A DNA stretch of 64,000 nt from positions 223,545 through 287,544 of the forward strand of contig NZ_JAAVUV010000009.1 in assembly GCF_018449635.1 (NCBI RefSeq). The letters are read 5' to 3'. The translations under genes were made by a program, and so were the position numbers. This DNA comes from Caballeronia sp. dw_276. Lineage in GTDB: Bacteria; Pseudomonadota; Gammaproteobacteria; Burkholderiales; Burkholderiaceae. The notes below the pieces were generated by a model. That model was not told the DNA's origin. It ran no database searches and saw only the letters and a program-made list of their open reading frames with translations. Below are positions 27,377-37,692 of this stretch, piece by piece (position 1 is the first letter of the stretch; each line of letters opens with the position of its first letter).

Positions 27377-28267
27377 ATGCATCCCTTGTATCAGGCGGAG
27401 TTTTCAGGCCGCTATCTCGACGCTTACGGTTCCGCTTTCGGCACCTTGCCGCTTGCGGCGCAGTACGGTTTCGCGATCATCTTCGGGCTCGTGATCGGCA
27501 GTTTTCTGACGGTCGTCGTGCACCGTTTGCCGATCATGCTGGAGCGCGCATGGCAGGCAGAGACCTTGACTGAACACACGCCGCCGGCAGAACACTACAA
27601 CCTTGCCGTCCCGCGCAGCGCATGCCCGCATTGCGGCCACGTGCTACGGGCATGGGAGAACATCCCGGTCGTGAGCTACGTGCTGCTGCGCGGCCGTTGC
27701 GCCAAGTGTCACGCTCGGGTCAGTGCACGCTATCCGCTGACGGAGCTCGCGACCGCGCTGTTCGCAGCGCTATCGCTCTTCGCGTTCGGCCCGACGTGGA
27801 TTGCGCTCGTGGCATTCGGCCTTTGCGCCATGCTGCTCGCCATGAGCCTGATCGACTTCGATACCCGCTATCTCCCCGATTCGCTCACTTTGCCGCTGCT
27901 TTGGGCGGGTTTGATCGTCAATCTCGGCGATACCGCCTTCGTCCCACTCCACGAAGCGGTCATCGGTGCAATCGCGGGATATTTGTTTTTGTGGTGCGTG
28001 TATTGGCTGTTCCGCCTCGTTCGCGGCGTTGAAGGAATGGGCTACGGGGACTTCAAGCTGCTCGCCGCACTCGGCGCATGGCTCGGCTGGGAGGCGCTGC
28101 CCCAGATCGTGCTGCTGTCGGCCATTGCGGGCGCGATTTTCGGGTTGGCGGCCACCAGCATAGGCAAGATGCGTTTCGAGGAACCGCTGCCGTTCGGGCC
28201 ATTTCTCGCAGCAGGCGGCGTGATCACGCTTTTCTTCGGCACGCCGTTCTATACGCTATTTGGATAA
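27377..28267 (+). CDS. pilD: Prepilin peptidase/N-methyltransferase
   Basis: Cleaves the short leader of type IV prepilins and methylates the new N-terminus. It has 296 residues with eight predicted spans. The cytoplasmic zinc site has C83/C86 (CPHC) and C108/C111 (CAKC). The catalytic aspartates of the TFPP family are D162 ([11 protein letters not shown]) and D226 (GMGYGDFK). It follows pilC by 39 nt in the same direction, completing pilB-pilC-pilD, and is followed 16 nt later by coaE, the order also found in Pseudomonas and Neisseria relatives. Confidence 0.95.
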   Translation: MHPLYQAEFSGRYLDAYGSAFGTLPLAAQYGFAIIFGLVIGSFLTVVVHRLPIMLERAWQAETLTEHTPPAEHYNLAVPRSACPHCGHVLRAWENIPVVSYVLLRGRCAKCHARVSARYPLTELATALFAALSLFAFGPTWIALVAFGLCAMLLAMSLIDFDTRYLPDSLTLPLLWAGLIVNLGDTAFVPLHEAVIGAIAGYLFLWCVYWLFRLVRGVEGMGYGDFKLLAALGAWLGWEALPQIVLLSAIAGAIFGLAATSIGKMRFEEPLPFGPFLAAGGVITLFFGTPFYTLFG

Positions 28268-28283
28268 AGAGGAGAGTCACGAG

Positions 28284-28907
28284 ATGTTCAGCATTGGCCT
28301 GACGGGTGGAATCGGCAGCGGCAAGACGACCGTGGCGGACATGTTCGGGGCGCGCGGAGTGACGGTTATCGACGCCGACTTGATCGCGCATCAGATCACG
28401 GCGCCGGGCGGCATAGCCATGCCGCTTATTGAAAGCGCGTTCGGCCCCGAGTTCGTCACCGCCGATGGCGCCATGGATCGCGCGAAAATGCGTGCTCGTG
28501 TATTCGCCGATCCCGCCGCCAAAGTGCAACTCGAAGCCATCACGCATCCGCTGATCCGCGCGGAAAGCGAGCGCCAACGCAGCGAAGCGCTCAGCGCGTA
28601 TCACATCGTAGTGGTGCCGTTGCTGATCGAGGCCGGGGAGCGGGCCAGCAAGGTTGATCGAATCCTCGTGGTCGATTGCCCCGTTGAAACGCAGATCGAG
28701 CGGGTGATCCGGCGCAACGGTTTCGAGCGCGAGCAGGTTCTTGCCATCATCGCCCGCCAGGCAACGCGTGAAGCACGGCTCGCAGCGGCAGATGATGTCG
28801 TCGTCAACGACTCTGCCGCCACACTGGAAACGCTGCAGCGGGAGGTCGACGTTCTGCACGCGCGTTATCTCGAAATGGCCACCGCGCGCAGCAAGCCGCG
28901 TACCTAA
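28284..28907 (+). CDS. coaE: Dephospho-CoA kinase
   Basis: Catalyses the last step of CoA synthesis, phosphorylating the 3'-OH of dephospho-CoA. It has 207 residues from the ATG at 28284 ([16 protein letters not shown]), where the P-loop is at residues 8-15; an upstream in-frame ATG would add an untypical leader. The DADxIAHQ segment and the [10 protein letters not shown] motif are conserved. It is downstream of pilD by 16 nt and likely on the same transcript. Housekeeping and almost certainly essential. Confidence 0.96.
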   Translation: MFSIGLTGGIGSGKTTVADMFGARGVTVIDADLIAHQITAPGGIAMPLIESAFGPEFVTADGAMDRAKMRARVFADPAAKVQLEAITHPLIRAESERQRSEALSAYHIVVVPLLIEAGERASKVDRILVVDCPVETQIERVIRRNGFEREQVLAIIARQATREARLAAADDVVVNDSAATLETLQREVDVLHARYLEMATARSKPRT

Positions 28908-28983
28908 CAAGTGCGTGCAACACGTCCGAACGCGTCACGATCGGCGCTGAAAATGCGCGCCAGATGTGATTAATCGTGGAGAT

Positions 28984-29012
28984 TTGCTTGGGGTTTGATG
29001 CGGCATTAGAAT
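28984..29012 (+). promoter_or_regulatory. Sigma70 promoter of zapD
   Basis: TTGCTT (28984-28989), exactly 17 nt and TAGAAT (29007-29012). The expected start near 29019 gives a leader of about 44 nt to the TTG start codon of zapD. Confidence 0.7.
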
Positions 29013-29062
29013 GTCCTCACTTTCCGCATCGAAACTTTCGACCAACGCCGAGGCGAGCGCGC

Positions 29063-29818
29063 TTGATCCTTTACGAGTACCCCTTCAACGAGCGAATCAG
29101 GACGCTGCTGCGTCTCGAAGATCTTTTCGAGCGCTTCACCTTCTTTCTGACTCAAGAAGACCCGCGCGAACATCACGCTGCACTGACCACACTGTTCGAG
29201 ATCGCTGAAGTCGCCGGCCGTACGGACCTGAAAGCCGATCTGATGAAGGAATTGGAACGGCAACGCCAGACGCTTGCGCCGTTTCGGGGAAACCCAGGGA
29301 TCGAGCAGGACGCTCTGGAATCGGTGCTTGGCGAGATCGAGCAAACATTGGCAGGACTCGGCCAGATGCAGGGCAAGACAGGCCAGCATCTCGCGGACAA
29401 TGAGTGGCTTGCCAGTATTCGCAGCCGGACGATCATTCCGGGTGGAACGTGCCGCTTCGACCTGCCGTCGTATTTCGCCTGGCAGCAATGCCCGGCTGAG
29501 CAGCGCCGCGGCGATATCGCGAAGTGGGTCACGCCCATGCTGCCTTTGCGCGATGCGGCCACAATCGTGCTGCGGCTTGCACGCGAATCGGGTCAGGCGT
29601 CGAAAGTGATGGCAATGCAGGGCAGCTACCAGCAAATGCTGTCTGGCCGGACGTATCAATTGATGCAAGTCCGCGTACCGTCGGATACGCGCCTGATTCC
29701 CGAGGCGAGCGCGAACAAATATATGCTTTGGGTGCGCTTCACGGTGCAGGACGGCGACTTGAGACCACGTGCCGTCGATGCAGACATTCCGTTTCACCTG
29801 ACACTGTGCAGTCTTTAA
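29063..29818 (+). CDS. zapD: Cell division protein ZapD
   Basis: Cytoplasmic protein that cross-links FtsZ filaments at mid-cell. It has 251 residues from the TTG at 29063, which makes the family N-terminus (M)[21 protein letters not shown]; the upstream in-frame ATG at 28976 lies before the -35 box of the promoter and would not be transcribed from it. The protein is alpha-helical in the first half (about 15-130) and beta-rich afterwards, as in known ZapD. It lies between coaE and yacG, the standard neighbours. FtsZ is encoded elsewhere in this window. Confidence 0.95.
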   Translation: MILYEYPFNERIRTLLRLEDLFERFTFFLTQEDPREHHAALTTLFEIAEVAGRTDLKADLMKELERQRQTLAPFRGNPGIEQDALESVLGEIEQTLAGLGQMQGKTGQHLADNEWLASIRSRTIIPGGTCRFDLPSYFAWQQCPAEQRRGDIAKWVTPMLPLRDAATIVLRLARESGQASKVMAMQGSYQQMLSGRTYQLMQVRVPSDTRLIPEASANKYMLWVRFTVQDGDLRPRAVDADIPFHLTLCSL

Positions 29819-29875
29819 ATCAGGCTAAAAACCCTTATTTACTGAACTCAACCTTTATCAGATCCGCACTGCCGA

Positions 29876-30064
29876 ATGACTACCATCGTTAAATGCCCGA
29901 CTTGCGCGAAGGATGTACGCTGGGTCCCGGAAAGCCGGTTCCGCCCGTTTTGTTCAGACCGTTGCAAGCAGATCGATCTCGGTGCGTGGGCAACCGAGAA
30001 GTACAAGATTGGCGGCGGTCAGCAGGACACGCCCCCAGACGACGACCATAGCGGTCTCAACTAA
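29876..30064 (+). CDS. yacG: DNA gyrase inhibitor YacG
   Basis: A 62-residue zinc-finger protein that binds GyrB in studied relatives. Four cysteines (CPTC at 9-12 region and CSDRC near 28-32) form the zinc site, followed by [14 protein letters not shown], a diagnostic YacG block. It sits 57 nt after zapD in the same direction, completing coaE-zapD-yacG. It ends 8 nt from the convergent MutT gene. Confidence 0.95.
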   Translation: MTTIVKCPTCAKDVRWVPESRFRPFCSDRCKQIDLGAWATEKYKIGGGQQDTPPDDDHSGLN

Positions 30065-30072
30065 AAAGCCGC

Positions 30073-30504
30073 TCAGACCGCCTCTGCCGCAAGCCATTCA
30101 AGTACCGGAATGGCTGCGGGCAGCAACGGGTTCACATCGGCGGGAAGATGTTGCCAGGCAAGCGCCTGACCTTCCCGTCCAGCCGGTTCGCCTTCCCACG
30201 CCGTCACCTTGCAGAAATAGAGCCGCACGTAAGCATGCGGATAGTCGTGTTCCAGCGTCCGCCAGCGCTCGCAGGCAGTCACATCGATACCCAGTTCCTC
30301 GTGCAATTCCCGCACGAGCGCGGCTTCAACGCTTTCGCCCGCCTCCAGCTTTCCGCCTGGAAACTCCCAGTACCCCTCGTACGGTTTGCCTTCCGGACGT
30401 TGCGCGAGTAAATACCGTCCGTCCGGTTGCACGAGCACGCCTACAGCGACATCGGTCATCTTGCGCCCGTCGGGCGCCGTGGTTGAAAGCGGCGCCGTGC
30501 TCAT
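30073..30504 (-). CDS. mutT: MutT-type Nudix hydrolase (8-oxo-dGTP diphosphatase)
   Basis: Expected to remove 8-oxo-dGTP from the nucleotide pool. It has 143 residues. The Nudix box runs from GGKLEAGESVEAALVREL to HEELGI (about 50-73), and EFPGGK precedes it, the MutT form. VAVGVLVQPDGRYLLAQRP is typical. The ATG overlaps the stop of the upstream DUF815 ATPase gene by 4 nt, so the two are coupled. The position next to yacG and zapD is the usual one in Burkholderia and many gammaproteobacteria. Substrate specificity is inferred. Confidence 0.9.
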   Translation of the reverse strand: MSTAPLSTTAPDGRKMTDVAVGVLVQPDGRYLLAQRPEGKPYEGYWEFPGGKLEAGESVEAALVRELHEELGIDVTACERWRTLEHDYPHAYVRLYFCKVTAWEGEPAGREGQALAWQHLPADVNPLLPAAIPVLEWLAAEAV

Positions 30505-31364
30505 GCCTTGCGGCCCGAATAGTCACGCGCGAACTGCCACGCCACGCGACCGGAACGTGAGCCGCGTTCGAGCGCCCACACAAGCGCGTCGCCGCGAGCG
30601 TTTGCAATCTCTTCCTCTTGGCAGCCGAAATGCTTCAACCAGTGCCCGACGATCGTCAAATAATCGTCTTGTTTGAACGGATAAAAGCTCACCCACAGGC
30701 CGAATCGCTCTGACAGCGAAATCTTCTCTTCAACCACTTCGCCCGGATGAATCTCGCCATCCGATGTGTGTTTGTAGGTCTCGTTGTCGCTCATGTATTC
30801 CGGCAACAAGTGGCGGCGATTCGACGTCGCGTAGATCAGCACGTTGTCCGATTGCGCCGAAATCGAGCCGTCGAGCGCCACTTTCAGCGCCTTGTAACCC
30901 GACTCACCGTCTTCGAACGAGAGGTCATCGCAGAAAACGATAAACCGCTCCGGCCGTGTGGAAATCAGGTCGACGATATCGCCAAGATCGTGCAAATCGT
31001 CTTTATCGACTTCGATCAGACGCAAACCTTCCGACGCATACGCGTTCAGACACGCCTTGATCAGCGACGACTTGCCCGTCCCGCGCGCGCCCGTGAGCAA
31101 TACGTTGTTCGCGGGCGCCTTGCGTACGAACTGCCGCGTGTTCTGCTCGATCAACTCTTTCTGACGTTCGATATTGCAAAGGTCGTCGAGCGAAAGCGCC
31201 GAAAGGTTCGGCACCGGCTGCAAAAAACCGCGCCCCTGACGCTTGCGCCAGCGGAACGCCACGGCCTTGTCCCAGTCGATTTCAGGCGCGGCAGGCGGCA
31301 ACATCCCTTCAACGCGCGCGAGGACAGCTTCGGCGCGCGTCAGAAATTGTTCGAGTTTATCCAT
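30501..31364 (-). CDS. DUF815 family AAA+ ATPase
   Basis: A 287-residue cytoplasmic P-loop ATPase of unknown role. The Walker A motif GARGTGKSS lies at about 91-99. The Walker B region IVFCDDLSFE and a sensor ATSNRRHLLPEYM follow, matching the DUF815 family. The N-terminal 80 residues precede the AAA core. I took the ATG at 31364 (MDKLEQF); a longer open frame extends upstream into argJ but is not coding. It lies 14 nt downstream of argJ, and its stop overlaps the mutT start, suggesting argJ-DUF815-mutT as one transcript. Confidence 0.88.
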   Translation of the reverse strand: MDKLEQFLTRAEAVLARVEGMLPPAAPEIDWDKAVAFRWRKRQGRGFLQPVPNLSALSLDDLCNIERQKELIEQNTRQFVRKAPANNVLLTGARGTGKSSLIKACLNAYASEGLRLIEVDKDDLHDLGDIVDLISTRPERFIVFCDDLSFEDGESGYKALKVALDGSISAQSDNVLIYATSNRRHLLPEYMSDNETYKHTSDGEIHPGEVVEEKISLSERFGLWVSFYPFKQDDYLTIVGHWLKHFGCQEEEIANARGDALVWALERGSRSGRVAWQFARDYSGRKA

Positions 31365-31378
31365 GGGAAAGTTCGGGT

Positions 31379-32620
31379 TCAGGAGCGATAGTCGGCGTTG
31401 ATGCTGACGTAATCGTGCGAAAGGTCGCACGTCCAGATGGTGGCGTTGGCCTGACCGCGGCCGAGCAAGACGCGAATCGCGATCTCGCTTTTTTTCATCA
31501 CGCGCTGGCCGTCTTCCTCGCGATATTCCGGATTCCGGCCGCCCTTTTTCGCGACGAGAACATCGTCGAGATACAGGTCGATCTTGTTCACGTCCAGATC
31601 TGTCACGCCGGCATAACCGATAGCCGCCAAAATCCGGCCGAGGTTCGGATCCGATGCATAAAACGCGGTCTTGACCAGCGGCGAGTGACCGATAGCGTAC
31701 GCGATCTGCCGGCATTCCGCTTCGCTCGTGCCGCCTTCGACCGTCACCGTCATGAACTTCGTCGCGCCTTCGCCGTCGCGCACGATCAACTGCGCGAGCT
31801 CTTGCGCCACCGACGTGACCGCATCGCGCAACGCCGCATAAGCCGCCGAATCCGTGGAATCGATCAAAGGCAGCGTCGACTTGCCCGACGCAATCACGAT
31901 GAACGAATCGTTCGTGGAAGTATCCCCGTCGATGGTGATGCAATTGAACGAGCGATCCGCGACGTGCTTGATCAGCGTGTCGAGCACGGGCTGGGACACG
32001 GCGGCGTCGCACGCCAGGAAACCCAGCATGGTCGCCATGTTCGGCTTGATCATGCCGGCGCCCTTGCTGATACCCGAAAGCGTGATCGTGTGGCCGTCAA
32101 TCTCAACCTGACGCGATGCCGCTTTCGGCAGCGTATCGGTGGTCATGATGGTTTGCGCCGCGTCGAACCAATGAGCCGGTTTTTGATTCGCGATCGCCGC
32201 TGGCAACCCCGCCTTCAACCGGTCGATAGGCAAGGGTTCAAGAATCACGCCCGTCGAAAACGGCAGGATCTGTGCAGCGTCGAGACCCAGCAACGCGGCC
32301 AACGCCGTACATGTTTCGCGCGTATGCGCCATGCCGGACTCGCCCGTTCCGGCGTTCGCGTTGCCGGTGTTCACGACCAACGCGCGAATGCCCTTGCCGC
32401 CCGCGCGCACGGCGTCGAGATGCTCGCGGCACACGGTCACAGGCGCAGCGCAAAAGCGATTCAAGGTGAACACCCCGCCCACCGTCGCGCCTGCATCGAT
32501 CTGCACAACGAGCAAATCCTTGCGATTCGGTTTTCGGATATTCGCCTCGGCCCAGCCTAGCGTGACGCCGGCGACGGGAAACAGGTTGGCGGGATCGATC
32601 GAGGGGAAATTGACGGCCAT
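31379..32620 (-). CDS. argJ: Bifunctional glutamate N-acetyltransferase/amino-acid acetyltransferase
   Basis: Recycles the acetyl group from N-acetylornithine to glutamate in arginine synthesis. It has 413 residues from the ATG at 32620 ([10 protein letters not shown]), preferred over an upstream in-frame ATG. The protein self-cleaves within [14 protein letters not shown]; the nucleophile of the new beta chain is Thr197. The family motifs NTGNANAGTG and SIEGDTSTND-like (here [11 protein letters not shown]) are present. Whether it also makes N-acetylglutamate from acetyl-CoA cannot be told from sequence. Confidence 0.96.
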   Translation of the reverse strand: MAVNFPSIDPANLFPVAGVTLGWAEANIRKPNRKDLLVVQIDAGATVGGVFTLNRFCAAPVTVCREHLDAVRAGGKGIRALVVNTGNANAGTGESGMAHTRETCTALAALLGLDAAQILPFSTGVILEPLPIDRLKAGLPAAIANQKPAHWFDAAQTIMTTDTLPKAASRQVEIDGHTITLSGISKGAGMIKPNMATMLGFLACDAAVSQPVLDTLIKHVADRSFNCITIDGDTSTNDSFIVIASGKSTLPLIDSTDSAAYAALRDAVTSVAQELAQLIVRDGEGATKFMTVTVEGGTSEAECRQIAYAIGHSPLVKTAFYASDPNLGRILAAIGYAGVTDLDVNKIDLYLDDVLVAKKGGRNPEYREEDGQRVMKKSEIAIRVLLGRGQANATIWTCDLSHDYVSINADYRS

Positions 32621-32813
32621 GTTCGCGACTCGCTGAAAGTGGCGAGTGCCGGTGCGCAGGAAGCGCAACGACACGAAAGATGAATGAAACGGCGCCTGAC
32701 TCGATGAAAGACGAACGCCGCGAAACGTAAAACCAATCTGCCAAAGACAAACGACGCATCACTGCGTCGCCTGTCCTGGATACCTCAACGTGCCAAAGCG
32801 TGTAGACCGCTGA

Positions 32814-35621
32814 TTATGCGAGCTTGCCGTGACAGTTTTTGTACTTCTTGCCGCTGCCGCATGGGCATGGGTCGTTACGGCCGACCTTCGGCACGTCGTC
32901 GGCGGAGACGTGGGTCGCAACCGTTGTGTCGTCGCCGTAAGCCATCGCCTGATTGACCATTTGGGCGGTGGCGTCGGCGGCAACTGCCGCGGCTGCGCCG
33001 CTGCCGTCGAAATCGGCGTGCTGGAACGATACGTTTTCCAAATGGCTGCCCTTCTCTTCGTACTGCTCGGCGGCTTCTTCAAGCTGCTCCGGCGACTGGA
33101 TCTGCACGTTCATCACAACGCGCGTCACTTCCTGCTTCACCGAATCCAGCATGGCGGCGAACAATTCGAACGCCTCGCGCTTGTATTCCTGCTTCGGGTT
33201 CTTTTGCGCATAACCGCGCAAATGGATGCCCTGACGCAAGTGATCGAGAGCGGCGAGATGTTCGCGCCAACGGCTGTCGAGCGTCTGCAGCATGATCGAA
33301 CGCTCGAACGCGCTAAACGATTCACGCCCGACGAGCGCAACTTTCGCCTCGTAGGCTTCGTCGGCGGCAGCCACCACGGCTTCGAGAATTTCGTCGGCAT
33401 CGATTGAATTCGACTCGTTGATCATCTCCTGAACTGCGAGATCGAGCGACCAGTCGTTGCGCAGCGCTTCCTCGAGTTCCGGCGCACTCCATTGCTCTTC
33501 GATGCTTCCCGCCGGCACATACGTGCGCGTCACTTCCGTGATCACGCTCTGGCGCATGGCGGTGATCGTCTCGGCGACGTCCGTTGCTTCGAGCAATTCG
33601 TTGCGCTGCTGATAGATTACCTTGCGCTGATCGTTCGATACGTCGTCGTATTCGAGCAATTGCTTGCGGATATCGAAGTTGCGCGCTTCGACCTTGCGCT
33701 GCGCCGATTCGATCGAACGCGTCACGATGCCCGCCTCGATCGCCTCGCCTTCCGGCATCTTCAGGCGATCCATGATGGAACGCACGCGATCCCCGGCGAA
33801 AATACGCAAAAGCGGATCGTCCAGCGACAGATAGAACCGCGATGACCCCGGATCGCCCTGACGGCCGGCACGGCCGCGCAATTGGTTATCGATACGACGC
33901 GATTCATGGCGTTCCGTACCGACAATATGCAATCCGCCCGCTGCCTTCACGCGATCATGCAGCGCTTGCCATTCGTCTTCGAGCGCCTTGATGCGGCGTT
34001 GTTTCTCGTCTTCGGACAACGCTTCGTCGGCAATGATGAACGACGACTGCTTCTCGACGTTCCCGCCCAGCACAATGTCCGTACCGCGACCGGCCATGTT
34101 CGTCGCGATGGTCACAGCGCTCGGACGTCCCGCTTCGGCGACGATCGCCGCTTCGCGCGCGTGCTGCTTGGCGTTCAGCACCTCGTGCTTGAGGCCGGCT
34201 TGCGTCAGCAATCCCGAAAGCAATTCCGACGCTTCAATTGAAGTAGTACCAACCAGCACCGGCTGTCCGCGCTCGACGCAATCGCGAATGTCGCGCGTGA
34301 CGGCGTCGTAGCGTTCCTTCGCGGTCTTGTAGATCTGATCCTGCTTGTCGATACGTTTCGGCGGACGGTTCGTCGGGATCACGACTGTTTCAAGACCGTA
34401 GATCTCGTTGAATTCGTACGCTTCGGTATCGGCCGTTCCGGTCATGCCGGACAGCTTGGAATACATGCGGAAGAAGTTCTGGAACGTGATCGACGCAAGC
34501 GTCTGGTTCTCGTTCTGGATCTTGACGTGTTCCTTCGCTTCCACAGCCTGATGCAAACCATCCGACCAGCGGCGGCCGGTCATCATGCGGCCCGTGAACT
34601 CGTCGACAATCACGACTTCGTTGCCCTGAACCACATAATGCTGGTCGCGGAAGAACAGCGTGTGTGCGCGCAACGCGGCGTACACGTGGTGCATCAGCGT
34701 GATGTTCTGCGGCGCATAGAGGCTTTCGCCTTCGCCGATCAGGCCCCACTCGGCCAGAAGCCGCTCGGCTTTTTCGTGACCTTGTTCAGTGAGGAAAACC
34801 TGGCGCGCTTTTTCGTCGAGCGTGTAGTCGCCCGCTTTTTCGACGCCCGTACCATCCGCTTTCTCTTCGCCGATCTGCTGCTCCAGCAGCGGCGGCAGCG
34901 CATTCATGCGCACATAGAGTTCAGTGTGATCTTCGGCCTGACCGGAAATGATCAGCGGCGTACGCGCTTCGTCGATAAGAATCGAGTCCACTTCGTCGAC
35001 GACCGCAAAGTTCAGCGGCCGCTGCACACGGGCCTGGGGCTCGTACACCATGTTGTCGCGCAGATAGTCGAAGCCGAACTCGTTGTTCGTGCCGTAGGTG
35101 ATGTCCGCGGCGTAGGCTTCCTGCTTCTGCGCGTGCTCCATTTGCGACAGGTTGATGCCCCACGACAACCCGAGGAAGTTGTAGAGCTTGCCCATCCACT
35201 CGGCGTCGCGTTGTGCCAGGTAATCGTTCACCGTCACAACGTGGACGCCTCGCCCCGAGAGCGCATTCAGATACGCGGCGAGCGTGGCGACGAGCGTCTT
35301 GCCCTCACCCGTGCGCATTTCCGCGATCTTGCCGTAATGCAGCACCATGCCGCCGATGAGCTGGACGTCGAAGTGACGCATCTTCAGCACGCGTTTGCTG
35401 GCCTCGCGGCACACCGCGAATGCTTCAGGCAGCAACCGGTCGAGCGATTCGCCGCTTGCGACGCGCTGACGGAATTCTTCGGTCTTGGCGCGCAGTTGCT
35501 TGTCCGTGTACTGCTCGATCGTGGGCTCGAAAGCATTGATCGCCGCAACGGTCTTTTGGTATTGCTTGACTAGGCGCTGGTTGCGACTGCCAAAAAACTT
35601 TTGGAGGAAACCGGTGGTCAT
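32814..35621 (-). CDS. secA: Protein translocase subunit SecA
   Basis: Motor ATPase of Sec protein export. 935 residues, full length. Walker A MRTGEGKT is near residues 102-109. DEVD (Walker B) is near 209-212, and the preprotein cross-linking and second nucleotide-binding domains are intact. The C-terminal zinc motif [14 protein letters not shown], which binds SecB and lipids, closes the protein. The start is ATG at 35621 ([11 protein letters not shown]) after GGAGGAAACC on the minus strand. It stands as a single gene upstream of argJ with a 193-nt gap. I see no SecM-like leader upstream. Confidence 0.98.
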   Translation of the reverse strand: MTTGFLQKFFGSRNQRLVKQYQKTVAAINAFEPTIEQYTDKQLRAKTEEFRQRVASGESLDRLLPEAFAVCREASKRVLKMRHFDVQLIGGMVLHYGKIAEMRTGEGKTLVATLAAYLNALSGRGVHVVTVNDYLAQRDAEWMGKLYNFLGLSWGINLSQMEHAQKQEAYAADITYGTNNEFGFDYLRDNMVYEPQARVQRPLNFAVVDEVDSILIDEARTPLIISGQAEDHTELYVRMNALPPLLEQQIGEEKADGTGVEKAGDYTLDEKARQVFLTEQGHEKAERLLAEWGLIGEGESLYAPQNITLMHHVYAALRAHTLFFRDQHYVVQGNEVVIVDEFTGRMMTGRRWSDGLHQAVEAKEHVKIQNENQTLASITFQNFFRMYSKLSGMTGTADTEAYEFNEIYGLETVVIPTNRPPKRIDKQDQIYKTAKERYDAVTRDIRDCVERGQPVLVGTTSIEASELLSGLLTQAGLKHEVLNAKQHAREAAIVAEAGRPSAVTIATNMAGRGTDIVLGGNVEKQSSFIIADEALSEDEKQRRIKALEDEWQALHDRVKAAGGLHIVGTERHESRRIDNQLRGRAGRQGDPGSSRFYLSLDDPLLRIFAGDRVRSIMDRLKMPEGEAIEAGIVTRSIESAQRKVEARNFDIRKQLLEYDDVSNDQRKVIYQQRNELLEATDVAETITAMRQSVITEVTRTYVPAGSIEEQWSAPELEEALRNDWSLDLAVQEMINESNSIDADEILEAVVAAADEAYEAKVALVGRESFSAFERSIMLQTLDSRWREHLAALDHLRQGIHLRGYAQKNPKQEYKREAFELFAAMLDSVKQEVTRVVMNVQIQSPEQLEEAAEQYEEKGSHLENVSFQHADFDGSGAAAAVAADATAQMVNQAMAYGDDTTVATHVSADDVPKVGRNDPCPCGSGKKYKNCHGKLA

Positions 35622-35843
35622 CGGATCAGTGTCTGCGTCGCGGTATCGGCTTGGAGCGCGCTAGGTGCGCCCCAGTCCGGGGAACCTCGGCGGCTTCAGT
35701 CCATGGGTGAAATCGAATCGGGGATTTTAGCACGCGCCCCCGCTGGAGCCTGTGCCGCCATCTTTTGTGATAAAGCAATTTGGCGTTATGTTCATGCGCG
35801 TTGACACGCAAAGCGCGCCGACATGCCGCATGGTGCGCGGCGT

Positions 35844-35849
35844 TACAAT
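35844..35849 (+). promoter_or_regulatory. Candidate -10 box for the DUF721 gene
   Basis: TACAAT 35 nt before the start codon at 35884; there is no good -35. Weak call. Confidence 0.3.
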
Positions 35850-35883
35850 CGTCGCATCGCCGCCAGCCCTACCGACATAAAAA

Positions 35884-36375
35884 ATGAGCCGTTTTCCGCC
35901 GAATTCAAGGCCGCCGCAGCGCTTTGATCCGCGTAAGCCCCAGGCGTTGTCCGACGTCCTCGGCCGCACCAGTGAGTTTCTCGCGTTGCGCGCGGGGGTC
36001 GAGCAGGTGACAGCGCTCCAGCGGGATCTTACGGCGCTGTTGCCGGATTATCTCGGCGCCAATGTAGAACCGGGGTTCATAAAGGATGGCGTGCTTTCGC
36101 TTTTTGCGGGACATAACGCCCTGGCGGCGCGTCTGCGGCACATCGAACCGCGTCTTTTGGTCGATTTGCAGCAACGCGGATGGGCCGTCAATGCGCTGAA
36201 AATCCGCGTCCGCCCTCAAGCGATGAAAGAAGTCATTCCGCCGAAGCAAGCGCGCATGTCCGCGGCCGGCGCCGATGCACTTCAAACTCTGGCTCAGACG
36301 CTCGAACCGTCGCCGCTTAAAGATGCGCTCGCAAAAATGGCCGCGCGTCATAAAGAGAAAGCACAAAAAAAATGA
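35884..36375 (+). CDS. DUF721 domain protein (DciA-like)
   Basis: A 163-residue small basic protein. The DUF721 segment covers about 20-110, with VTALQRDLTALLPDYLGAN and later ALKIRVRPQ. DUF721 proteins include DciA, a helicase loader in bacteria lacking DnaC; beta-proteobacterial members have been proposed to act so, but function here is inferred from family only. The C-terminus is rich in lysine. It is divergent from secA and convergent with lpxC. Its stop codon lies inside the base of the lpxC terminator. Confidence 0.8.
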   Translation: MSRFPPNSRPPQRFDPRKPQALSDVLGRTSEFLALRAGVEQVTALQRDLTALLPDYLGANVEPGFIKDGVLSLFAGHNALAARLRHIEPRLLVDLQQRGWAVNALKIRVRPQAMKEVIPPKQARMSAAGADALQTLAQTLEPSPLKDALAKMAARHKEKAQKK

Positions 36376-36401
36376 GCGGCGCCCGAAAGCCGCCGCTCAT
36401 T
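36365..36401 (-). terminator. Terminator of lpxC, overlapping the DUF721 stop
   Basis: The arms AATGAGCGGCG (36371-36381) and CGCCGCTCATT (36391-36401) form an 11-bp stem. On the minus strand it is followed by an eight-T tract (36372-36365). The DUF721 stop TGA (36373-36375) is part of the stem. Confidence 0.85.
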
Positions 36402-36423
36402 TCCACATTATTTCTCTGACTAT

Positions 36424-37341
36424 TTACGCGAAAGCCGTTTGAGTATCGAAAGCGAAACCGCGAGGCGCCGCTTGCTTGTCTTCAAACGTGACGATCTCGT
36501 ACGCGTCTTCGTGCGCCAGCAATTCACGCAGCAACATGTTATTCATTGCGTGACCGCCTTTATATGCCGCGTAAGACGCCAGCAACGGATGGCCGACTAC
36601 GTAAAGGTCACCAATTGCGTCGAGCATCTTGTGCTTCACGAACTCGTCTTCATAGCGCAAACCGTCATTATTCAGAATACGATATTCGTCCAGAACAATG
36701 GCGTTATCCATGCTGCCGCCACGCGCCAGACCGAGTTCTCGCATCATTTCGACTTCATGCGCAAAACCAAACGTCCGTGCGCGGGCAATGTCCCGAACAT
36801 ACGACGTATGGGCAAAATCGACTTCAAGCGCCTGACCGGTTTTATCGACGGCCGGATGGCGGAAATCAATGGTGAACTTCAGTTTGAAGCCGAAATACGG
36901 ATCGAGACGTGCGAACTTGTCGCCGTCGCGGATTTCAACCGGCTTCGTCACCTTGATGAATTTCTTGGCCGCGTTCTGTTCTTCAATACCCGCCGATTGA
37001 ATCAGAAACACGAATGAAGCAGCACTGCCGTCCATGATCGGGATTTCTTCAGCCGTGACATCGACGTAGAGATTGTCGATACCCAGCCCCGCGCAAGCCG
37101 ACATCAAATGTTCGATGGTCGAAACGCGCGCGCCGTCCTTCTGCAGAACAGAAGCCAGGCGCGTGTCGCCAATAGCCAATGCCGACGCCGGAATATCGAC
37201 CGGTACAGGCAAGTCGATACGCGCAAAAACGATCCCGGTGTTCGCCGGTGCGGGCCGAAGCGTCAAATCCACCTTGCGGCCAGAGTGCAGGCCGATCCCG
37301 ACAGTTTTGACGATGGTTTTAATGGTTCGCTGCTTCAACAT
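36424..37341 (-). CDS. lpxC: UDP-3-O-acyl-N-acetylglucosamine deacetylase
   Basis: Zinc enzyme for the committed step of lipid A synthesis, in the cytoplasm. It has 305 residues, a normal length. The zinc ligands are in TIEHLMSA (His near residue 77), [10 protein letters not shown] (His and Asp near 237-241), and the catalytic His is in KGGHAMNN (near 265). The N-terminus MLKQRTIKT is standard. It lies beyond ftsZ and a peroxiredoxin gene, with a 351-nt leader region. In other bacteria LpxC level is set by proteolysis; the C-terminal tail ending DTQTAFA is short and hydrophobic, which could serve as such a signal. Confidence 0.97.
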   Translation of the reverse strand: MLKQRTIKTIVKTVGIGLHSGRKVDLTLRPAPANTGIVFARIDLPVPVDIPASALAIGDTRLASVLQKDGARVSTIEHLMSACAGLGIDNLYVDVTAEEIPIMDGSAASFVFLIQSAGIEEQNAAKKFIKVTKPVEIRDGDKFARLDPYFGFKLKFTIDFRHPAVDKTGQALEVDFAHTSYVRDIARARTFGFAHEVEMMRELGLARGGSMDNAIVLDEYRILNNDGLRYEDEFVKHKMLDAIGDLYVVGHPLLASYAAYKGGHAMNNMLLRELLAHEDAYEIVTFEDKQAAPRGFAFDTQTAFA

Positions 37342-37410
37342 GATTTTTTTCGCTTCGATTGTGACTCTCGATTGAGAGAATCAATCGTGAATTTGTATTC
37401 AATAGCGCGA

Positions 37411-37416
37411 AGTATA
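37411..37416 (-). promoter_or_regulatory. Candidate -10 box for lpxC
   Basis: TATACT on the minus strand, 70 nt upstream of the lpxC ATG. The -35 position is weak. Confidence 0.35.
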
Positions 37417-37527
37417 CTCCAATCCCTTCGCGTCGTCCCGAGCGGGAACGTTGCAACTTGTTTCTCCCCGTTACTGCTTCGGCTCGGTACGTGAAAGCCA
37501 AATTCACGCGAAAGCAAATAGGGTCGG

Positions 37528-37563
37528 GCCGATGCCGGAATGGAGGCATTCCCGGACATCGGC
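37528..37563. other. Stable hairpin upstream of lpxC
   Basis: GCCGATGCCGGAATG (37528-37542), loop GAGG and CATTCCCGGACATCGGC (37547-37563) pair over 15 bp with two single-base bulges. There is no T tract on either side, so it is not a simple terminator. It could be an RNA structure, an attenuator or the remains of a repeat. Confidence 0.5.
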
Positions 37564-37692
37564 GCCGCGTTACGGCTTTGTTGCGACTTGGTTATGCAGG
37601 TTGCAGAAGACACGCGATGACGTCTTTTCTTGTTGCGGCAATGCAACAAAACGCCGGGCGATCAGCCGTCAGCACAACATCGTTAAAACACA

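Larger units (their letters stand above)
37342..37692. other. Non-coding gap between peroxiredoxin gene and lpxC
   Basis: 351 nt with no credible gene. It holds a candidate -10 for lpxC (TATACT on the minus strand, plus 37411-37416), A/T-rich sequence just before lpxC, and a stable hairpin at 37528-37563. Short open frames here have no homologous look and no ribosome sites. Confidence 0.6.

Noticed and set aside
30051..30081. GCGGTCT/AGACCGC inverted repeat spanning both stops of yacG and mutT.
   Set aside because: The loop is 17 nt and there is no T tract next to the stem; not supported as a terminator.
35626..35811. Small minus-strand frame directly upstream of secA, considered as a SecM-like arrest leader.
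   Set aside because: No signal peptide and no arrest motif, and the composition looks random.
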